From contig NZ_FOLC01000004.1 in assembly GCF_900112135.1 (NCBI RefSeq), positions 186,001 through 250,000 on the forward strand: DNA of 64,000 bases, read 5' to 3'. The stretch comes from Collimonas sp. OK412 (GTDB taxonomy: Bacteria > Pseudomonadota > Gammaproteobacteria > Burkholderiales > Burkholderiaceae_D). The notes beneath the pieces are model-generated. The model searched no databases, had not been told where the DNA came from, and saw only the letters and a list, made by a program, of their open reading frames with translations. Below are positions 49,987-59,828 of the stretch, one piece after another. A program made the position numbers and the translations under genes. Each line of letters begins with the position of its first letter. Positions within the stretch are counted from its first letter, which is position 1.

Positions 49987-50721
49987 ATGACCAACACCAC
50001 GCATTTCGGTTATAAAACCGTCTCCGAGGACGATAAAGTCCACAAAGTCGCCGAAGTTTTCCACTCGGTCGCACCTAAATACGATGTCATGAACGATCTG
50101 ATGTCGGCCGGCTTGCATCGGGTCTGGAAAATTTTCACGATCACCCAGGCAGCGATCCGTCCCGGCTTCAAGGTGCTGGACATTGCCGGCGGCACCGGCG
50201 ACCTGGCCAAGGCTTTCGCCAAGCGCGCCGGGCCGACCGGCGAAGTGTGGCTGACCGATATCAACGAGTCGATGCTGCGCGTCGGCCGCGACCGTCTCTT
50301 GAATAACGGCCTGTCCACCCCCACCTTGCTGTGTGACGCGGAGAAATTGCCGTTTCCCGACAATTATTTCGACCGGGTGTCGGTGGCCTTCGGTTTGCGC
50401 AACATGACGCACAAGGATGCTGCGCTGGCAGAGATGCGGCGCGTATTGAAGCCGGGCGGCAAGTTGCTGGTGCTGGAGTTCTCGAAAGTATGGGAGCCGC
50501 TGAAAAAGCCTTACGACGTGTATTCGTTTTCCGTGTTGCCGTGGCTGGGCAAGAAAATTGCCAACGATTCCGAAAGCTACCGCTACCTGGCTGAATCGAT
50601 CCGCATGCATCCCGATCAGGACACCCTGAAGCAGATGATGACGGATGCCGGCCTGGCGCGGGTTGAGTATTTCAATTTAACTGCCGGTGTGGCAGCTTTG
50701 CATACCGGCATAAAACTGTAG
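49987..50721 (+). CDS. ubiE: Ubiquinone/menaquinone biosynthesis C-methyltransferase
   Basis: 244-residue SAM-dependent enzyme that methylates the demethoxy-ubiquinone/demethylmenaquinone ring. The SAM motif is [20 protein letters not shown]. The UbiE signatures [24 protein letters not shown] and [21 protein letters not shown] are intact, and the C-terminus ends with [11 protein letters not shown]. First gene of ubiE-Tim44-ubiJ-ubiB. Confidence 0.98.
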   Translation: MTNTTHFGYKTVSEDDKVHKVAEVFHSVAPKYDVMNDLMSAGLHRVWKIFTITQAAIRPGFKVLDIAGGTGDLAKAFAKRAGPTGEVWLTDINESMLRVGRDRLLNNGLSTPTLLCDAEKLPFPDNYFDRVSVAFGLRNMTHKDAALAEMRRVLKPGGKLLVLEFSKVWEPLKKPYDVYSFSVLPWLGKKIANDSESYRYLAESIRMHPDQDTLKQMMTDAGLARVEYFNLTAGVAALHTGIKL

Positions 50722-50729
50722 GAGCTCGC

Positions 50730-51650
50730 ATGAAGAGATTTTTGCTGGTGTTGCTGATGGTGGCAACTACCTTGTCGCTGACCATATCGAACGCCGACGC
50801 GCGCCGCCTGGGCGGCGGCGGTTCGTTCGGCAAGCAGTCGTCCGGGATTTCGCGCCAGGCGCCAAGCCAGCCGACGCAGAATTTGGGCAGCGCCAACCAG
50901 GCCCGTCCGGCCACGCCGGCCGCCACGCCGCAGGGCGTTCCGCCCAAGCCGGCCAGCCCATGGAAGGGCATCCTTGGCGGCGCCTTGCTGGGCCTCGGCC
51001 TGGGCGCCCTGATGTCGCACTTCGGCCTGGGCGGCGCATTCGGTTCTTTCCTGATGATGGCGCTGCTGGCGGTCGCGGTGATTTTTGTTGTGCGATTGGT
51101 AATGCGCAAGGGCAGCAATACGCCGGCGCCCGCGGCTTATTCCGGCGCGAATTCCCCCGCAGCCAGTTTTGACAGCAATTCTTCCGGCATTACGCCGGAA
51201 ATCGGTTCGCGCATCAACTCCGGTCCTTCGTTCCAGTCCGCGGCGCCGGCGGCACACAGCGCGCCTTGGGGCATTCCCGACGATTTCGACGTGCCGGGTT
51301 TCGTGCGCAGCGCCAAGACTTACTTCATCCGCCTGCAAGCCGCCTGGGACAAGGCTGACATCAACGACATCCGCGAATTCACCACGCCGGAAATGTTCGG
51401 CGAACTGCGCCTGCAGCTGCAGGAACGCGGCGCATCGCCCAACAACACCGATGTGGTGCAGCTGGACGGCGAGCTGATGGGCATCGAAACCATCGGCAGC
51501 GATTACCTGGCCAGCGTCAAGTTCACCGGCCTGATCAAGGAAGTGCCGGAAGCGTCGGCGGAACCGTTCACCGAAGTCTGGAACCTGTCCAAGCCGCAAA
51601 CGGGGCAGGGCGGCTGGGTTTTGGCTGGGATCCAGCAGATCAATACATAA
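50730..51650 (+). CDS. Tim44-domain membrane protein
   Basis: 306-residue protein with a signal or anchor (FLLVLLMVATTLSLTISNADA), an RRLGGGGSFGKQSS motif and a Pro/Ala-rich linker. Two hydrophobic segments follow near residues 75-115 (ILGGALLGLGLGALMSHFGL and FLMMALLAVAVIFVVRLV). The C-terminal Tim44-like domain (about 185-306) includes FVRSAKTYFIRLQAAWDKADINDIREFTTPEMF. This gene is regularly found between ubiE and ubiJ in betaproteobacteria; a role in the membrane or the ubiquinone complex is unproven. It begins eight bases after ubiE. Confidence 0.9.
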   Translation: MKRFLLVLLMVATTLSLTISNADARRLGGGGSFGKQSSGISRQAPSQPTQNLGSANQARPATPAATPQGVPPKPASPWKGILGGALLGLGLGALMSHFGLGGAFGSFLMMALLAVAVIFVVRLVMRKGSNTPAPAAYSGANSPAASFDSNSSGITPEIGSRINSGPSFQSAAPAAHSAPWGIPDDFDVPGFVRSAKTYFIRLQAAWDKADINDIREFTTPEMFGELRLQLQERGASPNNTDVVQLDGELMGIETIGSDYLASVKFTGLIKEVPEASAEPFTEVWNLSKPQTGQGGWVLAGIQQINT

Positions 51651-51700
51651 ATGCCAAGGCTGTAGTGGGCTTTGAGCCCGACAAACTGATAAACTTGGGA

Positions 51701-51736
51701 CCGCCCGTGAATAGTCACGGGCGGTTTTATTTTGTT
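51701..51736 (+). terminator. Rho-independent terminator after the Tim44 gene
   Basis: CCGCCCGTGA and TCACGGGCGG form a perfect ten-pair stem with an ATAG loop, followed by TTTTATTTTGTT. It lies 50 bases after the Tim44 gene and before ubiJ, so ubiJ and ubiB depend on read-through or another promoter. Confidence 0.95.
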
Positions 51737-51783
51737 AATACCGAATTCGGCAATTGACCGCTCGCTTACATTTAAACAGCAGC

Positions 51784-52368
51784 ATGACTCCTCCAATCAA
51801 TTTCACGCCGATCACCGCCGCCGTCAATCATCTGCTGGCGCAAGAACCGTGGGCGCAGCGCATCCTGGCAGCGCATGCGGACAAGGTCGCCTGCTTCGAC
51901 GGCGGCGCCGTCAAGCTGAGCTGGCAGGTCAGCGCCGACGGCTTGCTGCAGGCGCCGCCGCCGGAGGTCCCAGTGAATGTCACGATCCGCGTCAACCTGG
52001 CCGACCTGCCGTTGATTGCGCAAAACCGGGAACGCGCATTTTCCTACGTGAAGATCGAGGGCGACGCCGATTTCGCCAACGCCATCTCGCAAGTCAGCCA
52101 GGGTTTGCGCTGGGACGCCGAGCACGACCTGAGCAAGCTGGTGGGCGATATCGCTGCCGTGCGTCTGGTCGCCGGCGGCAAGGCGCTGGCGGCCGGCGCG
52201 CTGGCTACCCACAAGAAACTGGCGGAAAATGTCGCCGAATATTTCCTGGAAGAGCAACCTATGCTGGTGCGGCCGCAGGCGGTGTCCGACTTCACGAATG
52301 ATGTCACCAGGCTGCGCGACGACCTGGAACGACTCGCCAAACGCATCAACAAATTGAAAAATTCATGA
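51784..52368 (+). CDS. ubiJ: Ubiquinone biosynthesis accessory factor UbiJ (SCP2 domain)
   Basis: 194-residue lipid-binding accessory protein of the ubiquinone complex, with an SCP2-like domain (residues about 15-115: [25 protein letters not shown]) and a helical C-terminal part ending [19 protein letters not shown]. The ATG at 51784 fits the family; the frame opens 10 codons earlier. Its stop overlaps the ubiB start by four bases. Confidence 0.93.
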   Translation: MTPPINFTPITAAVNHLLAQEPWAQRILAAHADKVACFDGGAVKLSWQVSADGLLQAPPPEVPVNVTIRVNLADLPLIAQNRERAFSYVKIEGDADFANAISQVSQGLRWDAEHDLSKLVGDIAAVRLVAGGKALAAGALATHKKLAENVAEYFLEEQPMLVRPQAVSDFTNDVTRLRDDLERLAKRINKLKNS

Positions 52369-53942
52369 TTCTGAAATTCCTGCGCCTGTTCAAAATTGTC
52401 CGCGTCGCCGTGCGTTACGGCCTGGACGATATCGCCATGTCGGGCTTCGACACGCCGCGCATCTCCAAGCTGATCGACACTCTGATTTTCTGGCGCGATA
52501 TTTCGGCGCCGCGCGGCGAACGCTTGCGCATGGCGCTGGAAGAGCTGGGGCCGATTTTCGTCAAGTTCGGCCAGGTGCTGTCGACCCGCCGCGACCTGCT
52601 GCCGGGGGACATGGTCGACGAACTGGCGCGCCTGCAGGACCGGGTGCCGCCTTTCAGTTCCGAGCTGGCGATCGCGCAGATCGAAAAATCGTTGAAAGCC
52701 CATCCGGACGACCTGTTCGCCGGCTTCGAGCGGGAGCCGGTGGCTTCTGCTTCGATCGCCCAGGTGCACTTCGCCACGCTGAAGAACGGCAAGGAAGTGG
52801 CGGTCAAGGTGCTGCGGCCCGGCATGAAAAAGTCGATCGATGAAGACGTCGCGCTGATGCACATCGCCGCCGGCCTGGTGGAAAAACTGTGGGCCGACGG
52901 CCGCCGCCTGAAGGCGCGCGAAGTGGTCGGTGAATTCGACAAATACCTGCACGACGAACTGGACCTGATGCGCGAAGCCGCCAACGGCAGCCAGCTGCGC
53001 CGCAATTTCGCCGATTCCGAGCTGCTGGTGGTGCCGGAAATGTACTGGGACTACTGCTCGTCATCGGTGATCGTGATGGAGCGCATGCACGGCATCCCGA
53101 TCTCGCAGCTGGACCGCCTGCGCGACGCCGGCGTCGACCTCGGCAAGCTGTCGCGCGACGGCGTCGAGATTTTTTTCACGCAGGTGTTCCGCGACGGTTT
53201 TTTCCATGCCGACATGCATCCCGGGAATATCCTGGTGTCGGTGGCGCCGGCTACTTTCGGCCGTTATATCGCGCTTGATTTCGGCATCGTCGGCACCCTC
53301 AACGATTTTGATAAAGACTACCTGTCGCAAAACTTCCTGGCGTTTTTCCAGCGCGATTACAAACGCGTCGCCGAAGCCCATATCGAATCCGGCTGGGCGC
53401 CGAAGGAAACCCGGGTCGACGAGCTGGAATCGGCGGTGCGCGCCTGCTGCGAACCGATCTTCGACCGGCCGCTGAAAGATATCTCCTTCGGCCAGGTGCT
53501 GCTGCGCCTGTTCCAGACTTCGCGCCGCTTCAATGTCGAAGTGCAGCCGCAGCTGGTGCTGCTGCAAAAGACCCTGCTCAACGTCGAAGGACTGGGCCGC
53601 CAGCTCGACCCTGACCTCGACCTGTGGAAAACCGCCAAGCCGCACCTGGAACGCTGGATGAGCGAACAGCTGGGCTGGCGCGGCCTGATCCAGCAGCTGA
53701 AGATCGAGATGCCGCGCTACAGCAAGCTGCTGCCGCAATTGCCGCGCCTGGCGCACCAGGCCTTGACCCAGGTGGTGGAGCCCAAGACCGAGCAAAACAA
53801 TGAACTGATGTGGCGGCTGATTGCGGAGCAGCGCCAGACCAACCGTTTCCTCGGCATGCTGGTGTATGTCGGCGGCGGCCTGGCGGCCGGCGTGCTGTTG
53901 ACCCTCCTGTACCTGCGTTTCGCACACATGATCTGGTGGTAG
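52365..53942 (+). CDS. ubiB: Ubiquinone biosynthesis regulatory protein kinase-like UbiB
   Basis: 525-residue atypical kinase of the ABC1/ADCK/UbiB family, needed for aerobic ubiquinone synthesis. The KxGQ motif is in [18 protein letters not shown]; the A-rich loop replacing a P-loop is [21 protein letters not shown] has the catalytic-fold Lys and HADMHPGNI the catalytic-loop residues, with LDFGIVGTL as the DFG equivalent. One C-terminal transmembrane segment ([25 protein letters not shown]) anchors it to the inner membrane. Coupled to ubiJ by ATGA. Confidence 0.97.
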   Translation: MILKFLRLFKIVRVAVRYGLDDIAMSGFDTPRISKLIDTLIFWRDISAPRGERLRMALEELGPIFVKFGQVLSTRRDLLPGDMVDELARLQDRVPPFSSELAIAQIEKSLKAHPDDLFAGFEREPVASASIAQVHFATLKNGKEVAVKVLRPGMKKSIDEDVALMHIAAGLVEKLWADGRRLKAREVVGEFDKYLHDELDLMREAANGSQLRRNFADSELLVVPEMYWDYCSSSVIVMERMHGIPISQLDRLRDAGVDLGKLSRDGVEIFFTQVFRDGFFHADMHPGNILVSVAPATFGRYIALDFGIVGTLNDFDKDYLSQNFLAFFQRDYKRVAEAHIESGWAPKETRVDELESAVRACCEPIFDRPLKDISFGQVLLRLFQTSRRFNVEVQPQLVLLQKTLLNVEGLGRQLDPDLDLWKTAKPHLERWMSEQLGWRGLIQQLKIEMPRYSKLLPQLPRLAHQALTQVVEPKTEQNNELMWRLIAEQRQTNRFLGMLVYVGGGLAAGVLLTLLYLRFAHMIWW

Positions 53943-53944
53943 CC

Positions 53945-54559
53945 ATGACGACGCCGGATCCTGTCCCCAAGTTCGCCAGCCGCGACCCCTCGCATCCCGA
54001 TTTCTGGAGCGAGCGCTTCGAGCAAGACTTTATTCCCTGGGACAAGGGCGGCGTACCGCAGGCGCTACAGGAGTACCTGGCGCGCAGCCAGCCGGCGGCG
54101 ACCCTGATTCCCGGCTGCGGCAGCGGCTACGAAGTGGCCTTGCTGGCGGAGGCCGGCTGGGACGTGACCGCCATCGATTTTTCCGGCGCTGCCGTCAGCG
54201 CTGCCCGCACCGTGCTGGGCAAATGGTCGGAACGGGTGCTGCAGGCCGATTTCTTCACCTACCAGCCGCCGCGGCCGCTCGGGCTGATCTATGAGCGCGC
54301 CTTCCTGTGCGCCTTGCCTGCGGCCAAGCGCGCCGACATCGCCGGCCGCTGGGCCGAGCTGTTGCCGGCGGGCGCCGCATTGGCCGGCTTCTTCTTTTTC
54401 GATGACAATCCCAAAGGACCGCCGTTCGGCATCAGCCGGGCCGAACTGGAACGCTTATTGCATGCCGATTTCGAGCTGGTCGACGAGCGCGAGGTAGGCG
54501 ATTCCATCCCGGTGTTTGCCGGCAAAGAACGCTGGATGGAATGGCGGCGGCGCGCCTAG
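53945..54559 (+). CDS. TPMT-family SAM-dependent methyltransferase
   Basis: 204-residue methyltransferase of the thiopurine S-methyltransferase-like family. DPSHPDFWSERFEQDFIPWDKGGVP opens the family domain, the SAM site is TLIPGCGSGYEVALLAEAGWDVTAIDFS, and YERAFLCALPAAKR follows. In bacteria such enzymes methylate selenium, tellurium or halide/thiol species; the substrate is unknown. It starts two bases after ubiB and probably shares its transcript. Confidence 0.88.
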   Translation: MTTPDPVPKFASRDPSHPDFWSERFEQDFIPWDKGGVPQALQEYLARSQPAATLIPGCGSGYEVALLAEAGWDVTAIDFSGAAVSAARTVLGKWSERVLQADFFTYQPPRPLGLIYERAFLCALPAAKRADIAGRWAELLPAGAALAGFFFFDDNPKGPPFGISRAELERLLHADFELVDEREVGDSIPVFAGKERWMEWRRRA

Positions 54560-54594
54560 ACCGTTGTTTTTACCAAGATCGCAGGGCGGCTTTT

Positions 54595-54625
54595 TTTACA
54601 TAAATTACAGACGCCTTGCTACAAT
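54595..54625 (+). promoter_or_regulatory. Candidate promoter of the polyamine-type ABC operon
   Basis: TTTACA and TACAAT are separated by 19 bases, ending 34 bases before the start codon at 54660, in the only sizeable spacer upstream of the operon. The spacing is one or two bases longer than ideal. Confidence 0.45.
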
Positions 54626-54659
54626 TGGCGGTTTTTCGCACCCCTGGATCTGAAGACAT

Positions 54660-55745
54660 ATGGCGCTGCTCGAAATCCGTAATGTCAGTCGTCGTTTTGG
54701 CGACTTTGCCGCAGTTGACAACATCAGCCTGTCGATTGAGGCCGGCGAATTCTTTACCTTGCTGGGACCTTCCGGCTGCGGCAAGACCACCTTGCTGCGC
54801 ATGATCGCCGGTTTCGACCTGCCGGATTCGGGCCAGATCCTGCTGGACGGCGTCGACCTGGTCGGCATCCCGCCGGAACAGCGGCCGGTCTGCACCGTGT
54901 TCCAGAACTACGCCCTGTTTCCGCACATGACGGTCTCGGCCAATATCGCGTTTCCCCTGAAAATGGCCAAGGTGCCGGCCGACCAGATCCGCAGCCGGGT
55001 CGAGGAAGCGCTGGAAGATGTGCGCCTGACCGGCTTTGCCGCACGTTTCCCGCATGAGTTGTCAGGCGGTCAACGACAGCGGGTGGCGGTGGCCAGGGCG
55101 CTGGTGTCGCGGCCCAAGCTGCTGCTGCTGGATGAGCCGCTGTCGGCGCTGGACGCCAAGCTGCGCGAACAGATGCAGATCGAGTTGATCAACCTGCAAA
55201 AGGAAGTCGACATCACCTTCGTCTACGTCACCCACGACCAGGGCGAAGCGCTGGCGCTGTCGCACCGGATCGCGGTCATGAACCGCGGCAATGTCGAGCA
55301 GCTGGACGAACCGTCGCGCATCTACAGTTATCCGCGTACCCGTTTCGTGGCCGATTTCATCGGCACCTGCAACCTGCTGGACGGCGCCATCGCCAGCGTC
55401 GACGGCGCGTCGATGAAACTGGATGTGCCCGGCCTGGGCCCGGTCAAGAGCGCACTGCCAGCAGACGCTGCGGTAGGCCGCAAGGGCACGCTGGCCCTGC
55501 GCCCGGAAAAAATCCACATCAGCGCCGAGATCGGCACCGACACCGCCGAAAACCACTTCAAGGGTTTCGTCAAAGAGCTGTTGTACCTGGGCGACGTCAC
55601 GGTCTATATCGTGCAGACCGAGGGCGGCACCACCATCGAGGCGCTGCTGGCGAATTCCGCGGCCGGCCGCGCCAAGTTCTTCGAAGTCGGCGACATGGTC
55701 GACATCGCCTGGCAATTCGATGCGGGGCATTTCTTGTATGAGTAA
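54660..55745 (+). CDS. potA: Spermidine/putrescine-type ABC importer, ATP-binding protein
   Basis: 361-residue PotA-like ATPase: Walker A GPSGCGKTT, signature LSGGQRQR, Walker B LLLLDEP, H-loop VTHD, and a C-terminal TOBE domain (LALRPEKIHIS...GDVTVYIVQTEGG). It heads a complete transporter set of ATPase, two permeases and a binding protein. Polyamine specificity comes from family resemblance and from the binding protein; AEP-type transporters (PhnT) belong to the same large class and cannot be excluded by this gene alone. Confidence 0.9.
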   Translation: MALLEIRNVSRRFGDFAAVDNISLSIEAGEFFTLLGPSGCGKTTLLRMIAGFDLPDSGQILLDGVDLVGIPPEQRPVCTVFQNYALFPHMTVSANIAFPLKMAKVPADQIRSRVEEALEDVRLTGFAARFPHELSGGQRQRVAVARALVSRPKLLLLDEPLSALDAKLREQMQIELINLQKEVDITFVYVTHDQGEALALSHRIAVMNRGNVEQLDEPSRIYSYPRTRFVADFIGTCNLLDGAIASVDGASMKLDVPGLGPVKSALPADAAVGRKGTLALRPEKIHISAEIGTDTAENHFKGFVKELLYLGDVTVYIVQTEGGTTIEALLANSAAGRAKFFEVGDMVDIAWQFDAGHFLYE

Positions 55746-56640
55746 GCTGTCCAACGCCGCGGAAAAACGCGGCCGCATGGCGCGCTGGCTGATCAGCGGC
55801 CCGCCGCTGTTCTACCTGCTGCTGTTCTTCGCCATCCCCAGCCTGATCATGGTGTTCGCCTCTGTGCGTTATGCCGGCGATTACGGCGGCCTGGCGCCGG
55901 TGTTCGACGAAGCCGGCAAGCTGAACCTGACGCTGGAGAATTTCCAGCGCTTCACTTCCGATTTCATCTACACCGCGATCTTCCTGAAATCGCTGATGTA
56001 CGCGCTGGTCACGACCTTCTGCTGCCTGCTGATGGCCTATCCGCTGGCGCTGCTGATCGCGCGCAGCCCGAAGAAATACCGCGACCTGCTTATCCTGCTG
56101 GTGATCCTGCCGTTCTGGAGCAACTTCCTGATTCGCGTCTATGCCTGGATGATCATCCTCGGCCCGCAATCCGGCCTGACGCAAGCCGTCAACTATATAT
56201 TGGGCCTGGCCGGCATCGAGCCGGTGCGCCTGTTGTTTACCGGATTTTCAGTGATCGTCGGCCTGGTCTATGTGCACCTGCCGTTCATGGTCCTGCCCTT
56301 GTACGCTAACCTGGAAAAGCATGATCCGGCGCTGGTCGACGCCGCCCAGGACCTGGGCGCATCGGCCTGGCAGCGCTTCTGGCGCATCACGTTTCCGCTT
56401 TCCCTGCCGGGCGTGTACGCCGGCGCGGCGCTGGTCTTCATTCCTGCGCTGGGTATTTTTGCGGTATCCGACATCCTCGGCGGCACCGGCAGCGACATGA
56501 TCGGCAACGTCATCAAACAGCAGTTCCTGGAAACCCGCGACTGGCCGTTCGGCAGCGTGCTCTCCATCGTCCTCACCGTGGCGGCCCTGATTGCCGCCGG
56601 CATCGCGGTGCTGGTGGCCAGGCCGAGGAGGCAAGCATGA
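55738..56640 (+). CDS. potB: ABC permease, PotB/PotH type
   Basis: 300-residue inner-membrane permease with six predicted helices. The ATPase-coupling EAA loop is DAAQDLGASAWQRFWRITFPLSLPG. LVILPFWSNFLIRVYAWMIIL is characteristic of PotB/PotH. The ATG at 55738 overlaps the potA stop by eight bases. Its periplasmic N-terminal region is longer than the minimal permease. Confidence 0.92.
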   Translation: MSKLSNAAEKRGRMARWLISGPPLFYLLLFFAIPSLIMVFASVRYAGDYGGLAPVFDEAGKLNLTLENFQRFTSDFIYTAIFLKSLMYALVTTFCCLLMAYPLALLIARSPKKYRDLLILLVILPFWSNFLIRVYAWMIILGPQSGLTQAVNYILGLAGIEPVRLLFTGFSVIVGLVYVHLPFMVLPLYANLEKHDPALVDAAQDLGASAWQRFWRITFPLSLPGVYAGAALVFIPALGIFAVSDILGGTGSDMIGNVIKQQFLETRDWPFGSVLSIVLTVAALIAAGIAVLVARPRRQA

Positions 56641-57419
56641 GCAACGTGATCCGACGCCCGCTGGGTTTGTGGCTGGTGGCGCTGGCCGTTTATGCCTTCC
56701 TGTACGTGCCGCTGATCATCGTGGTGGTGTATTCCTTCAACGATTCGCAGCTCAACGCGGAGTGGGTGGGTTTCACGCTGGACTGGTACCGCAAGCTGTT
56801 CCATAACGATGAGATGCTGCGCGCCGCCGGCAATTCCCTGATGATTGCGCTGGTCGCCAGCGCCGCTTCGACCATGCTCGGCACCATGGCCGGTTTCGCC
56901 ATGCATCGCTACAAGCTGAAGCTGCTGCCCTTGCTGGTGCTGACGCCGATAGCGATTCCCGAAATCCTGGTCGGCGTCTCGCTGCTGATCTTCTTCGTGA
57001 TGCTCAACATTACCTTGGGACTGGTGTCGATCGCCTTGGCGCATATCGCCTTTTGCATCGGCTTCGTGGCGATCGTGGTGCGTTCGCGCCTGTCCGGCAT
57101 GGACGAAAGCCTGACCGAGGCCGCGCGCGATTGCGGCGCGACGCCGATGCAGGCGTTCCGGCTGGTGACGCTGCCGCTGATCATGCCAGGCGTGGTGGCG
57201 GGAGCCCTGATGGCCTTCACCTTGTCGATCGACGACTTCGTGATCACCTTCTTCACCGCCGGCGCCAATGCCTCGACCCTGCCGCTGCAGATCTATTCGA
57301 TGATCAAGATTGCCGTTACGCCAGAGGTCAATGCCGTCTCGACCTTGTTGATGGGGCTGACGCTGCTGCTTATAATCATCGCGTCCAAGCTTGCGCCTAA
57401 CGCCCTCCGTTCCTCCTAA
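56637..57419 (+). CDS. potC: ABC permease, PotC/PotI type
   Basis: 260-residue second permease with six predicted helices: VYAFLYVPLIIVVVYSFNDSQLNAEWVGFTLDWY opens as in PotC/PotI, and the EAA loop is TEAARDCGATPMQAFRLVTLPLIMPG, followed by SIDDFVITFF. It overlaps potB by four bases (ATGA). Confidence 0.93.
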   Translation: MSNVIRRPLGLWLVALAVYAFLYVPLIIVVVYSFNDSQLNAEWVGFTLDWYRKLFHNDEMLRAAGNSLMIALVASAASTMLGTMAGFAMHRYKLKLLPLLVLTPIAIPEILVGVSLLIFFVMLNITLGLVSIALAHIAFCIGFVAIVVRSRLSGMDESLTEAARDCGATPMQAFRLVTLPLIMPGVVAGALMAFTLSIDDFVITFFTAGANASTLPLQIYSMIKIAVTPEVNAVSTLLMGLTLLLIIIASKLAPNALRSS

Positions 57420-57437
57420 TTGCCTACCAGGACAGCC

Positions 57438-58499
57438 ATGAAAAAACTGCTCACCATCGCATCGCTGCTGTTTGCCAGCTTCTCGGCCCACGCCGCCGAT
57501 GAACTGCACCTGTATAACTGGAACAACTACATCGCGCCGGAAACCGTGCAGCGCTTCGAAACCTTTTGCAAGTGCAAGGTGGTGCAGACCTATTACGGCG
57601 ACAACGAAGAAATGCTGGCCAAGCTGGCTGCCGGCGCTAAAGGTTACGACATCATCGTGCCGACCGGCAATGCGCTGGATGCGCTGATCAAGCAGCAAGC
57701 CCTGCTGCCGCTCGACAAGGGCCAGCTGCCTAACCTGAAGAACATCAACCCGTCCTACCTGAACACCGATTTCGACAAGGGCAACAAGTATTCCGTGCCG
57801 TATGCCTACACGGTGACGGTGATGGGTTACAACGACCAGAAGATGAAGGAGCTGGGAATCAGCGTCGACAGCTGGGCGGCGATTTTCGATCCGAAGATCC
57901 TGGCCAAGATCAAAGGCAAGGTGACCGTGCTCGATTCCGCCAACGAACTGATGGCCGCCGCGCTCAAATACCTGGGCTATTCCGCCAACGACACCGACGA
58001 GCAGCACTGGCAGCAGGCCAAGGACGTGATCCTCAAGGCCAAGCCTTACTGGGCAGCGTTCAACGGCAGCAGCTATATCAAGGAATTGACTGTAGGTAAT
58101 ATCTGGCTGGCCCACGGTTATTCGAATGATATCTTCCAGGCCGATGTCGATGCGCAAAAAGCCGGCCGCAAATTCCATATCCGCCATGGCATGCCGAAAG
58201 AGGGCGCTGTGCTGGCGCTGGACAGCATGGTGATCCACAAGGCCGCGCCGCGTCCCGACCTGGCGCTCAAGTTCATCAATTTCATGTTGGACGGCAAGAA
58301 TGCCGCCGAACTGAGCAACCTGATCGGCTCGGGCAACCCGAATGCCGACGCCGCCAAGTACATCAAGCCAGAGATTGCCAACAACCCGGTGATTTTCCCG
58401 GACAAGGCGGGTTTCGCCAAGCTGGAGATGCTGAAGGACCTGAACAGCAAGCAACGGCGCGCCATCAACCGCATCTGGACCGAGATCCGGGCGCGCTAG
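57438..58499 (+). CDS. potD: Polyamine-type periplasmic binding protein
   Basis: 353-residue solute receptor with a cleavable signal (LLFASFSAHA). The mature start DELHLYNWNNYIAPETVQRFE is typical of PotD/PotF/SpuD; YGDNEEMLAKLAAGAKGYDIIVPT and NIWLAHGYSNDIFQA follow. An unusual CKC pair lies near residue 45. ATG at 57438 has AGGA six to seven bases upstream. In known relatives an Asp-rich pocket binds putrescine or spermidine; I could not verify every contact. It closes the operon. Confidence 0.9.
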   Translation: MKKLLTIASLLFASFSAHAADELHLYNWNNYIAPETVQRFETFCKCKVVQTYYGDNEEMLAKLAAGAKGYDIIVPTGNALDALIKQQALLPLDKGQLPNLKNINPSYLNTDFDKGNKYSVPYAYTVTVMGYNDQKMKELGISVDSWAAIFDPKILAKIKGKVTVLDSANELMAAALKYLGYSANDTDEQHWQQAKDVILKAKPYWAAFNGSSYIKELTVGNIWLAHGYSNDIFQADVDAQKAGRKFHIRHGMPKEGAVLALDSMVIHKAAPRPDLALKFINFMLDGKNAAELSNLIGSGNPNADAAKYIKPEIANNPVIFPDKAGFAKLEMLKDLNSKQRRAINRIWTEIRAR

Positions 58500-58641
58500 C
58501 AGCCGATCATCCTAAGTCCGACAGGCTGTCAGACGCGCCGGATTGTCGTTTTGATACGATGCGGATGTGGCGTCGCAGGCAATTCTGTGCTGCGCCGCCA
58601 CAAGCTATTGCCGAAGCCGGTGTACACTGCAAAAAAACCTT

Positions 58642-58674
58642 TATAATTCAGGGTTTTGTACTGTTTTTGTACTG
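58642..58674 (+). promoter_or_regulatory. -10 box and tandem 10-base repeat ahead of fmdB
   Basis: A TATAAT (58642-58647) is followed by two copies of TTTTGTACTG (58654-58663 and 58665-58674) just before the ribosome binding site of the fmdB-like gene. The repeat falls in the 5' leader if the promoter is used. No -35 consensus is visible. Confidence 0.45.
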
Positions 58675-58693
58675 ATTTTTGCGGAGTTTCACC

Positions 58694-59041
58694 ATGCCGA
58701 TTTATGCGTATCGCTGCGAAGCCTGTGGTTTCGCCAAAGATGTGCTGCAAAAGATGTCCGACGAGCCGCTGACGGTTTGCCCGTCCTGCAGCAAAGCCGC
58801 GTTCAAGAAGCAAGTGACCGCGGCTGGATTCCAGCTCAAGGGCACCGGCTGGTATGTGACCGATTTCCGCGGCGGCGCAGGCGCGGCCGTGCCGCCGGCA
58901 AGTCCGGCCGAGCCGGCAGCGGCCGGCAGCACAGCCGCCGCGCCCGCCGCTGCGGCAACACCTGCCGCGGCGCCAGCTGCCGCCCCGGCCGCTCCGGCTG
59001 CCGGCAGCAACAGCGGCGGCACGCCGGCCGCCGCGACATAA
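58694..59041 (+). CDS. FmdB-family zinc-ribbon protein with Ala/Pro-rich tail
   Basis: 115-residue protein. The first 60 residues are the FmdB zinc ribbon (MPIYAYRCEACG and CPSCSK provide the four Cys) ending FQLKGTGWYVTDFR. The last 50 residues are low-complexity Ala/Pro/Gly. FmdB was named from a methylotroph regulator, but most members have no known role; in betaproteobacteria the gene precedes DUF502 and aspS, as here. ATG at 58694 has GGAG seven bases upstream. Confidence 0.9.
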   Translation: MPIYAYRCEACGFAKDVLQKMSDEPLTVCPSCSKAAFKKQVTAAGFQLKGTGWYVTDFRGGAGAAVPPASPAEPAAAGSTAAAPAAAATPAAAPAAAPAAPAAGSNSGGTPAAAT

Positions 59042-59101
59042 TGTCATCCATGTAACCTGCAGGCGCACGTACCCGGTACGTGTCGTCCGACAAAGAAAGC
59101 C

Positions 59102-59752
59102 ATGCGTAAATATTTCATCACCGGTCTACTGGTTCTCGTGCCCCTGGCAATCACGCTGTGGGTGCTGAACCTGGTCATTGGCACGATGGACCAGTCGCTC
59201 TTGCTGCTGCCGGAACAATGGCGGCCGAAAGCCTTGCTGGGGATGGATATTCCCGGCCTGGGCACGATCCTGACCTTGCTGGTGATCTTCCTGACCGGCC
59301 TGGCGACGCGCAATTTCATCGGCCGCCAGATCGTCTCGGTCTGGGAGGGCGTGCTGACCCGGATCCCGGTGGTCAGCTCCATCTACTCCAGCGTCAAGCA
59401 AGTCTCGGACACACTGTTTTCATCGTCCGGCAACGCTTTCCGCAAAGCCCTGCTGGTGCAATACCCGCGCGAGGGATCGTGGACCATCGCCTTCCTGACC
59501 GGAGTGCCTGGCGGCGACGTCAAGAACCACCTGGCGGGCGACTATGTCAGCGTCTACGTGCCGACCACGCCGAACCCGACTTCCGGTTTCTTCCTGATGC
59601 TGCCGCGCGCAGATACCATCGAACTCGACATGAGCGTCGACGAAGCCTTGAAGTACATCGTTTCCATGGGCGTGGTTGCGCCCGAGCAGCAGCCCGGCAG
59701 GAAACTGGTGATCGATTCGCCGCCCGGCAGCGACGCAGCGGCCAGCAATTGA
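59102..59752 (+). CDS. DUF502 membrane protein
   Basis: 216-residue membrane protein with two N-terminal transmembrane segments ([23 protein letters not shown] and [19 protein letters not shown]) and a soluble DUF502 domain containing [22 protein letters not shown] and [19 protein letters not shown] plant homologue class (COV) affects vascular patterning; the bacterial role is unknown. Conserved neighbour of aspS in betaproteobacteria. Confidence 0.93.
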   Translation: MRKYFITGLLVLVPLAITLWVLNLVIGTMDQSLLLLPEQWRPKALLGMDIPGLGTILTLLVIFLTGLATRNFIGRQIVSVWEGVLTRIPVVSSIYSSVKQVSDTLFSSSGNAFRKALLVQYPREGSWTIAFLTGVPGGDVKNHLAGDYVSVYVPTTPNPTSGFFLMLPRADTIELDMSVDEALKYIVSMGVVAPEQQPGRKLVIDSPPGSDAAASN

Positions 59753-59828
59753 CGCTGATCCGCTGTGCGATCGACCGCCCGCTTATATTAATCAATACTT
59801 ACAACATCTGAACTGCGAAAACCTGAAC

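Noticed and set aside
56268-58454. 728-codon open frame on the minus strand
   Set aside because: It is antisense to the potB, potC and potD genes, which have clear family motifs; its composition (rich in His, Gln, Arg, Gly) is typical of GC-rich antisense frames.
54660-58499. AEP (PhnSTUV-type) transporter serving the phosphonate island
   Set aside because: The binding protein starts like PotD/PotF/SpuD and the operon lies 5 kb away behind the ubi genes; a polyamine assignment is better supported, though not proven.
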